64,000 nucleotides of DNA from JAEUMY01 sp031394355. GTDB lineage: Bacteria > Pseudomonadota > Gammaproteobacteria > Burkholderiales > Usitatibacteraceae. Shown here piece by piece: positions 58,403-64,000 of the stretch (position 1 is the first letter of the stretch; each line of letters starts with the position of its first letter). The DNA lies in assembly GCA_031394355.1 (NCBI GenBank), contig JANNSU010000065.1, forward strand, positions 1 through 64,000, read 5' to 3'. A program made the position numbers and the translations under genes. The notes under the pieces were generated by a model that saw only the letters and a list, made by a program, of their open reading frames with translations, did no database searches and had not been told where the DNA came from.

Positions 58403-58960
58403 TCAGTCCTTGGATTCGGCGGCCTTCGGCTCATCGTCGGGCAAGTAGGGATACAGCCAGAAGACTTGCGTGATCATGAAGATGAACATGAGACCCATGT
58501 CGCCGAAGGTGGAATACCAGACCCAGGTTTCCGTCGACTGGTAATACACGAAGTAGAGGTTCAGAAGACCCATGAAACAGAAGAAGCCGATCCATACCAT
58601 CGACAGCTTGCGCCAGACCGCATCGGGCGCCTTGATGGTGTTGTTGAAAACCAGCGCAACCGGATTCTTCCCCAGCAGGAACTGCGTGACTGCAATAGCC
58701 GCAGCCATGGCCATCATGACCACGGTAGGCTTGAGTTTCAGGAATGTCTCGTCGCGTAGTAGCAGCGTTGCCCCACCCGCGATGACCACAATGATCAACC
58801 CCAGCCACACCATCGGCTCAATGGGTTTGCGGGTGATTTTCAAATAGGAGACCTGCAGTACAGCGGCTACGATAGCCACGCCTGTCGCGATCCAAATGTC
58901 GAACAGCTTGTACGCGGCAAAGAAGACCAGCACAGGCAGCAGGTCGAAAATCAGTTTCAT
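58403..58960 (-). CDS. yciB: Inner membrane-spanning protein YciB (septation protein A)
   Basis: About 185 residues with five hydrophobic helices (LIFDLLPVLVFFAAYKLFDIWIATGVAIVAA at the start). The conserved KPTVVMMAMAAAIAVTQFLLGKNPV and the DAVWRKLSMVWIGFFCFMG stretch are diagnostic. It is involved in envelope synthesis and septation. It is the first gene of the yciB-yciI-bolA-ppiC unit. Confidence 0.94.
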   Translation of the reverse strand: MKLIFDLLPVLVFFAAYKLFDIWIATGVAIVAAVLQVSYLKITRKPIEPMVWLGLIIVVIAGGATLLLRDETFLKLKPTVVMMAMAAAIAVTQFLLGKNPVALVFNNTIKAPDAVWRKLSMVWIGFFCFMGLLNLYFVYYQSTETWVWYSTFGDMGLMFIFMITQVFWLYPYLPDDEPKAAESKD

Positions 58961-59044
58961 CAAAGGGTTGGCGCTTGGAAAAACCCGGGATTATCCGCCA
59001 TTACGCCCGCCCGCGCAAAGCCGTGTCCCAGGCAGATGCAACCA

Positions 59045-59851
59045 TCAATGATAGGGGCTGGCTGCAGCGGATTGCAGACGGATGAGTGCGGTCAGCTCCG
59101 GATCCAGGCTGGCAGACTCCGCCAACTGCAACGCTTCAGCGAAAAACCCGGCCCGTTCGTGGGGTAATCCGGCATTCAATGCGCTGAACGCGTGCTCGGC
59201 GAGCAGCTTGTCGCCGCTGCGGATACCCGCAATGGCGAAATTGACCAGCAGCACCCGCCACGGCCTCTCTGGATTGGATTGTTCAAGGTCGGCGCCCAAC
59301 TGCGGCGTAAGGTGCTCTACGGTGCCCTGCATGAGCGCATAGGCCGCCGCTACATCCTGCCGCGTCTCGGCCCGATTGGCGAGGCGTGCCAGTGCATTCA
59401 CAACCGGCTCCGGGACATGCAGGGGGCAGTCGTGCCGCATGGTCCACAGGGCGATACCGGTGACCAGCGAATCAAGGGTCGGCAGCGATTGGGGCTCGTT
59501 CAGCTGTTGAATCCAGGACTCCAAAGCTGCGCAGGCACGCAGCGCATCAGCGACGGCGATGTCGGCGTCTACCATCGGCAGCGGCGCGTCCGGTCCCAGT
59601 TCCTTGTCCGTGCGGGCCATGAACTCCAGAAACGTCTTCAGCAGGGCAATCAGGGCCTGCAGGTCTGGCGGCATGGGCTGGCCGGGGCGCCCTCGCGCAT
59701 GGGCCGAAATGGTGGCCGTCGACAGGACGTCGAATTGACGAAGCAACCCTGCATGCTCATCCACCGGAACAGCCGTCAGATTGGTGCCTGCTTGGGTGGA
59801 TTGGTTCGACGCTGCATCCAGGCGGGTCAGAAAGATTGGTTTTCGGTTCAA
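59045..59851 (-). CDS. Hypothetical helical protein next to the PHP gene
   Basis: A 268-residue soluble protein, almost all helical, with TPR-like spacing in the last 120 residues (ETRQDVAAAYALMQGTVEHL, then DKLLAEHAFSALNAGLPHERAGFFAEALQLAE). No signal peptide, cysteine cluster or catalytic motif is seen. The family is unknown to me. It is divergent from the PHP-domain gene. Confidence 0.6.
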   Translation of the reverse strand: MNRKPIFLTRLDAASNQSTQAGTNLTAVPVDEHAGLLRQFDVLSTATISAHARGRPGQPMPPDLQALIALLKTFLEFMARTDKELGPDAPLPMVDADIAVADALRACAALESWIQQLNEPQSLPTLDSLVTGIALWTMRHDCPLHVPEPVVNALARLANRAETRQDVAAAYALMQGTVEHLTPQLGADLEQSNPERPWRVLLVNFAIAGIRSGDKLLAEHAFSALNAGLPHERAGFFAEALQLAESASLDPELTALIRLQSAAASPYH

Positions 59852-59956
59852 GTTGAGGTCAGATCGAAGTGAGGGAGGCTGGTCCGAAGCAACTCAGGAC
59901 CCAACGGAAATGGACTCTCTGCGAGCATGTCGGTCGGCGCGGGACGGCAGTTTGCT

Positions 59957-60844
59957 ATGATTTTGAATTGCCCGCACAAGTTTCTGACTTATTTGAATAA
60001 TTTCGACCTGCACAATCACTCCAACTGCTCCGACGGTCGCCTGTCGCCACGGGACGTTGTGGCATTGGCTGTCCAGGGCGGCTGCGACGCCTTTGCGCTG
60101 ACAGACCATGACACGACCGAGGGTCTTGCCGATGCGGCAGATGCTGCAAGAGTAGCGGGCCTGCGATTCGTGAATGGCGTTGAAATTTCTGTGACGTGGC
60201 GCCCGGAATCACTTCATACCACCCTGCATGTTGTCGGGCTGGATATCGACCCGGTGGCACCCGCACTGGCAGAAGGGCTGCAAAGTGTTCGCAGTGGCCG
60301 ACACGCGCGGGCCGAGCTGATGGCGGCTGACCTTGCGAGAGTCGGCATTCCCGGTGCGCTGGAAGGCGCCTATCGGTATGCCGAGCATCCGGACATGATT
60401 GCGCGCACGCACTTTGCCCGCTTTCTCGTGGAAGCAGGCAAGGCCCGTGATGTGGCCAGTGTCTTTCATCACTATTTGGTGCGCGGCAAGCCGGGTTACG
60501 TGAAGCACGATTGGACCAGCCTGCAGGAAGCTGTGCGCTGGATCCGCGAGTCGGCGGGTATTCCCGTGTTGGCGCATCCTGGCCGTTATCGCCTCACTGG
60601 CCCGCAAATGAAGGAGTTGCTCATCGAGTTCCGCGATCTCGGTGGACTTGCCATCGAGGTGGTGACGGGCAGTCACTCGGATGACGACGCCCGGCGTTTT
60701 GCCGACCTAGCCCGGGAGATGGATTTCCTTGCGTCACGCGGGGCCGATTTTCACGGTCCGGGTGAAAGCACTTGGTCGCCCGGAACGCTCCCGCCCCTTC
60801 CGGCAGATCTCAAGCCTGTCTGGGACCGCCTGAGGCCGGTTTGA
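59957..60844 (+). CDS. PHP-domain phosphoesterase (RNase AM / YciV-like)
   Basis: About 295 residues with the four PHP metal motifs: DLHNHSNCSDG, TDHDTTEG, the AHPGRY block and DFHGPGE. Enzymes of this type remove nucleotides from 5' ends of RNA or act on 3',5'-pAp. The start is uncertain: ATG 59957 gives a ten-odd residue extension before the family N-terminus (FDLHNHS). It begins the conserved series PHP, Sua5/YciO, M50 protease, trpS, scpA. Confidence 0.88.
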   Translation: MILNCPHKFLTYLNNFDLHNHSNCSDGRLSPRDVVALAVQGGCDAFALTDHDTTEGLADAADAARVAGLRFVNGVEISVTWRPESLHTTLHVVGLDIDPVAPALAEGLQSVRSGRHARAELMAADLARVGIPGALEGAYRYAEHPDMIARTHFARFLVEAGKARDVASVFHHYLVRGKPGYVKHDWTSLQEAVRWIRESAGIPVLAHPGRYRLTGPQMKELLIEFRDLGGLAIEVVTGSHSDDDARRFADLAREMDFLASRGADFHGPGESTWSPGTLPPLPADLKPVWDRLRPV

Positions 60845-60874
60845 CTCGGCATTGCTGCCTGGTCAATAGCGAAC

Positions 60875-61513
60875 ATGTCCCAGTTCTTCAGCATGCACCC
60901 CACGCATCCACAGCCACGGCTCATCCATCAGGCTGTGGACATCATCCGCCGAGGCGGGCTCATTGCGTATCCGACAGACTCAAGCTATGCCATTGGTTGC
61001 CACATTGGCGACAAAGCAGCGATGGATCGCATTCGCACACTGCGGCGTGTCGATGAGAGGCATCACTTCACACTGGTGTGCCGTGATCTGTCGGAGATCG
61101 GCCAATTTGCGAAAGTCGACAACGCCCAATACCGACTGCTGAAGGCCCATACGCCGGGCAGTTACACGTTCATACTTCGGGCTTCCCGCGAACTGCCGCG
61201 CAGGCTTGCCCACTCGAAGCGCAGCACCATCGGGGTGCGCGTGCCCGAGCACCCTGTGACGCATGCGCTGCTGGTGGCCTTGAATGAGCCACTTCTCTCC
61301 TCCACGTTGATAGAGCCGGGTGAAACGGTGCCCATGAACGATCCGGAGCTCATCCGTGAACGATTGGAGCACCAGCTTGATCTGATCATTGACGCGGGCG
61401 CCTGCGGCATTGAACCCACGACCGTCGTGGACCTGTCCGGTGACATGCCGGTGATCGTACGGCGAGGACGCGGCGACCCAGCCCCCTTCGAACTTGAAAC
61501 AGAAAGCGAGTAA
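60875..61513 (+). CDS. Sua5/YciO/YrdC-type protein
   Basis: A 212-residue YrdC-fold protein. The N-terminus IIRRGGLIAYPTDSSYAIGCHIGD and the later RSTIGVRVPEHPVTHALL match the family. TsaC/Sua5 enzymes make threonylcarbamoyl-AMP for t6A in tRNA. This short form without the Sua5 C-domain fits YciO-like members whose activity is weaker or unproven. It overlaps the next gene by one base (TAATG). Confidence 0.88.
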   Translation: MSQFFSMHPTHPQPRLIHQAVDIIRRGGLIAYPTDSSYAIGCHIGDKAAMDRIRTLRRVDERHHFTLVCRDLSEIGQFAKVDNAQYRLLKAHTPGSYTFILRASRELPRRLAHSKRSTIGVRVPEHPVTHALLVALNEPLLSSTLIEPGETVPMNDPELIRERLEHQLDLIIDAGACGIEPTTVVDLSGDMPVIVRRGRGDPAPFELETESE

Positions 61514-62160
61514 TGGATTTCAACCAGATCATCCAGACGATTTCCGTCTTCGCCATTCCGGCGATTCTCGCCATCACGTTGCATGAGGCTGCTCACGCCT
61601 ATGCGGCGAAAATGCTGGGAGACAGCACCGCATACATGCTGGGTCGCATGACGCTGAACCCGGTCAAGCACATCGATCCGGTGTGGACAATACTTGTTCC
61701 CATCATCACGATTGTGCTGACCCCCTTCATGTTCGGTGCGGCAAAGCCGGTACCGGTCAACTTCAATGCGCTCAGACGACCAAAGCAAGACATGATCTGG
61801 GTGGCCGCTGCGGGCCCGGCAGCGAATTTGGCGATGATGATCATGTGGGCAGTCCTGGGAAAGATGCTTCTGTTGATGTCCGCGTCCGGGCCGCTCGTGT
61901 TTCTGCTCCGCGTGGCTGAGGCAGGCATTTTCGTCAATGCCTTGCTCATGGTTTTCAACCTGTTTCCGCTATTGCCGCTGGATGGCGGGCGCATCATTGC
62001 CGGCCTGCTACCCAATCGTCTGTCCTATCAGTGGTCACGGATCGAGCCCTTTGGAATGTTCATCCTTCTGGGCCTTATCGTCACCGGGCTTTTCCAGTGG
62101 TGGCTGGGACCTCTGGTTAATGGCACACTAAAGGCGTTATACTCCGTGCTCGGGTTCTAA
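61513..62160 (+). CDS. Site-2 protease family (M50) membrane protein
   Basis: A 215-residue polytopic protease. Zinc ligands are His24 and His28 in HEAAH and the Asp in PLLPLDGGR near residue 158. Four to five hydrophobic helices; no PDZ domain, so it is not RseP. These short family members process unknown membrane substrates. It sits between Sua5/YciO and trpS as in many betaproteobacteria. A palindrome copy follows in the 122-bp gap to trpS. Confidence 0.92.
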   Translation: MDFNQIIQTISVFAIPAILAITLHEAAHAYAAKMLGDSTAYMLGRMTLNPVKHIDPVWTILVPIITIVLTPFMFGAAKPVPVNFNALRRPKQDMIWVAAAGPAANLAMMIMWAVLGKMLLLMSASGPLVFLLRVAEAGIFVNALLMVFNLFPLLPLDGGRIIAGLLPNRLSYQWSRIEPFGMFILLGLIVTGLFQWWLGPLVNGTLKALYSVLGF

Positions 62161-62232
62161 TCTGGACCCTCGGAAAGTACCATCCGAGTAATACTCCGCG
62201 CGGTGGCCAGTAAAGAAGTTTTCCAGAGCCCC

Positions 62233-62244
62233 GCGAATATTCGC
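62233..62244. repeat. HIP-like palindrome copy 16
   Basis: Perfect GCGAATATTCGC between the M50 protease gene and trpS, 38 bp before the trpS ATG. Confidence 0.95.
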
Positions 62245-62282
62245 AACTGAATCATTGCGTTACAAGTTAACGCAGGACTTTC

Positions 62283-63485
62283 ATGTACCCAGACCGAGTT
62301 CTGTCCGGCATGCGCCCGACAGGTCGCCTGCATTTAGGCCACTATCATGGCGCGCTCAAGAATTGGGCGAAGCTGCAGCACGAGCATCCGTGCTTCTTTT
62401 TCGTCGCTGACTGGCATGCCCTGACCACCCATTACGAAGACCCCTCTGTCATCGAGGCGAATGTCTACGAAATGGTCATCGATTGGATCGCCGCCGGGAT
62501 CGACCCTGCACAGGCAACGCTGTTCATCCAGTCACGCGTGCCCCAGCATGCCGAGCTCACCCTCTTCCTTTCCTTGATCACGCCGATTTCCTGGCTTGAA
62601 CGTGTGCCGACGTACAAGGACATGCAGGAAAACCTCGCTGATCGGGATCTGGCCACGCACGGCTTCATGGGCTATCCGGTCATGCAGGCGGCAGACATCC
62701 TGATCTATCGGGCCAATCTGGTGCCGGTCGGTGAGGACCAGGCTTCGCACGTCGAGATCACCCGCGAGATTGCCCGCCGCTTCAACCATTTGTTCGGCCG
62801 TGAGGCCGGTTTCGAAGAGAAGGCAAAGGCCGCCATCAAGAAGCTGGGCTCAAAGAAGGCGAAGCGTTACGAGGAATGCCGAACTGCCTACCAGCAACAG
62901 GGTGATGCGGCGGCGCTCGAGGCGGCACAGGAACTGCTGAACGACACGCAAAACCTTGCCATGGGTGACCGCGAGCGACTTTTCGGGTACCTGGAAGGCA
63001 GCAGCAAGATGATTCTGCCCGAGCCACAGGCGCTGCTGACCGAAACACCCAAGCTGGTGGGCCTGGATGGCCGCAAGATGTCGAAGAGCTACGGGAACAC
63101 CATTGCGCTTCGGGATGATGCGGAGACTGTAAGCAAGAAGATTCGCACCATGCCCACGGATCCCGCCCGTGTGCGGCGTACGGATCCGGGTGATCCGGAG
63201 AAGTGTCCTGTGTGGCCTCTGCATCTGGTCTATTCGGAGCAGGACACGCGCGACTGGGTCGTGTCAGGTTGCAAGGGTGCCGGCATCGGTTGCCTGGAAT
63301 GCAAACAACCGGTGATCGACGCCGTCAATGCGGAGCTCCGGCCGATCCAGGAACGTGCAGCGCCGTTCGAAGAAGACCCGATGCTGATCCGCAATATTCT
63401 CGCCGATGGCTGCGAGAAAGCGCAGACCATTGCGGAAGAGACCATGCGGGATGTGCGTGATGCCATGGGTCTGGCGTACGGTTGA
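62283..63485 (+). CDS. trpS: Tryptophan--tRNA ligase
   Basis: A 400-residue class I synthetase. HLGH (His17-His20) is in GRLHLGHYHGAL, and KMSKS at 265-269 completes the active site. The core is about 60 residues longer than in E. coli because of an insertion (residues 175-215, charged and helical), as is seen in many betaproteobacterial TrpS proteins. AGGAC lies just before the ATG. scpA follows at once. Confidence 0.96.
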   Translation: MYPDRVLSGMRPTGRLHLGHYHGALKNWAKLQHEHPCFFFVADWHALTTHYEDPSVIEANVYEMVIDWIAAGIDPAQATLFIQSRVPQHAELTLFLSLITPISWLERVPTYKDMQENLADRDLATHGFMGYPVMQAADILIYRANLVPVGEDQASHVEITREIARRFNHLFGREAGFEEKAKAAIKKLGSKKAKRYEECRTAYQQQGDAAALEAAQELLNDTQNLAMGDRERLFGYLEGSSKMILPEPQALLTETPKLVGLDGRKMSKSYGNTIALRDDAETVSKKIRTMPTDPARVRRTDPGDPEKCPVWPLHLVYSEQDTRDWVVSGCKGAGIGCLECKQPVIDAVNAELRPIQERAAPFEEDPMLIRNILADGCEKAQTIAEETMRDVRDAMGLAYG

Positions 63486-63490
63486 ATGTC

Positions 63491-64000
63491 ATGACCGGCG
63501 CTCATGAGACGGTAGCGATGGACACGCCGATGCTTGACATGGAAATGCCGGTCGCGCGCATTCGGGGTCAGCCAGTGACCGAGTTGCCGAATGATCTTTA
63601 TATCCCGCCTGAGGCGCTATCGGTCATCCTCGAGCAGTTCGAAGGGCCGCTCGACCTGCTTTTGTATCTCATTCGCCGCCACTCCCTTGATGTGCTCGAC
63701 ATTCCCATGGCGGAGCTCACCCGCCAGTACATGACGTACATCGAGGCCATGCGTACCACGCAGCTTGAGCTGGCTGCAGACTACCTGCTCATGGCCGCGC
63801 TGCTCATTGAAATCAAGTCGCGCATGCTTCTGCCCCGTCCGCCTACACAGGGCAATGCCGAGCCCGAGGATCCGCGTGCGGAACTGATGCGTCGGCTTCT
63901 CGAATATGAACAAATGAAGGCGGCAGCCAAGGCGATCGACCAATTGCCGCAGGCTGGACGTGACTATGCGTTGGTTGACGTGCTCATTGATCGTCATGCG
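63491..64000 (+). CDS. scpA: Segregation and condensation protein A (partial, runs off the window)
   Basis: The first 170 codons of ScpA, the kleisin of the SMC-ScpAB complex that organises chromosomes. The ATG at 63491 gives an N-terminus of about 40 residues before the conserved block VILEQFEGPLDLLLYLIRRH. ADYLLMAALLIEIKSRMLLP is the neck-binding helix typical of the kleisin N-terminus. A start further in (63518 or 63530) is also possible. The gene follows trpS by five bases and is cut by the window end. Confidence 0.93.
   Translation, partial: MTGAHETVAMDTPMLDMEMPVARIRGQPVTELPNDLYIPPEALSVILEQFEGPLDLLLYLIRRHSLDVLDIPMAELTRQYMTYIEAMRTTQLELAADYLLMAALLIEIKSRMLLPRPPTQGNAEPEDPRAELMRRLLEYEQMKAAAKAIDQLPQAGRDYALVDVLIDRHA

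Noticed and set aside
60772..62131. Extra plus-strand frames overlapping the PHP, Sua5 and M50 genes
   Set aside because: They are alternative-frame shadows without ribosome sites or recognisable domains.

Overview
This window is a GC-rich, gene-dense piece of a bacterial chromosome, almost certainly betaproteobacterial. Several blocks have the gene order typical of that class: trxA-rho-rpmE, coaBC-dut, rpmB-rpmG, purM-purN followed by DUF3108 genes, hda-HAD hydrolase-pcnB-folK-deoxynucleoside kinase-panC, yciB-yciI-bolA-peptidylprolyl isomerase, and PHP-Sua5/YciO-M50 protease-trpS-scpA. I cannot name the genus. I saw no phage, insertion sequence, plasmid gene or CRISPR array. The content is core chromosome with small accessory patches.

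Layout. 0.1-8.7 kb: DUF3052 and a Y-family polymerase, methionine sulfoxide reductase, a secreted S9 oligopeptidase, two EamA transporters around a diguanylate cyclase remnant, and NTF2, DUF1569 and YbaK genes. 8.9-15.8 kb: fhs, a large PAS-GGDEF-EAL protein, a Ser/Thr kinase fused to a cyclic-nucleotide domain, and DUF456. 15.9-21.5 kb: glcDEF glycolate oxidase and a GT39-type glycosyltransferase. 21.6-27.6 kb: rpmE2, rho, trxA, DUF192, dut and coaBC on the minus strand; radC, rpmB and rpmG on the plus strand. 27.7-35.6 kb: a desaturase, then a compact minus-strand run of seven genes from purM to an MscS channel. 35.7-45.2 kb: AI-2E exporter, EF-hand protein, cache/HAMP protein with a partner, nadA, and the hda-pcnB-folK-dgk-panC-panD series. 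45.3-51.6 kb: DUF6265, tRNA-Leu(CAA), queA, HNH nuclease, ppa, GNAT, a tandem cNMP-domain protein, ygfZ and a CptA/YgfX-like gene. 51.7-64 kb: purL, RDD protein, ppiC-bolA-yciI-yciB, PHP, Sua5/YciO, M50 protease, trpS and the start of scpA.

The most striking signal is not a gene. The 12-bp perfect palindrome GCGAATATTCGC occurs 16 times in 64 kb. A random equal-base sequence of this length predicts about 0.004 copies. Eleven copies lie inside genes, in all three palindrome registers (reading Ala-Asn-Ile-Arg, Glu-Tyr-Ser or Arg-Ile-Phe-Ala). Five lie between genes. Nearly every GAATATTC in the window (16 of 20) belongs to a full copy. This looks like a highly iterated palindrome, analogous in style to cyanobacterial HIP1 but with a different sequence, and it appears to be kept at the DNA level.

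Functional themes: one-carbon and purine synthesis (fhs, purN, purM, purL, folK, ygfZ), pantothenate/CoA (panC, panD, coaBC), NAD (nadA), translation and RNA (rho, rpmB, rpmG, rpmE2, trpS, queA, pcnB, RsmB-type methylase, tRNA-Leu), and several cyclic-nucleotide or c-di-GMP signalling proteins.
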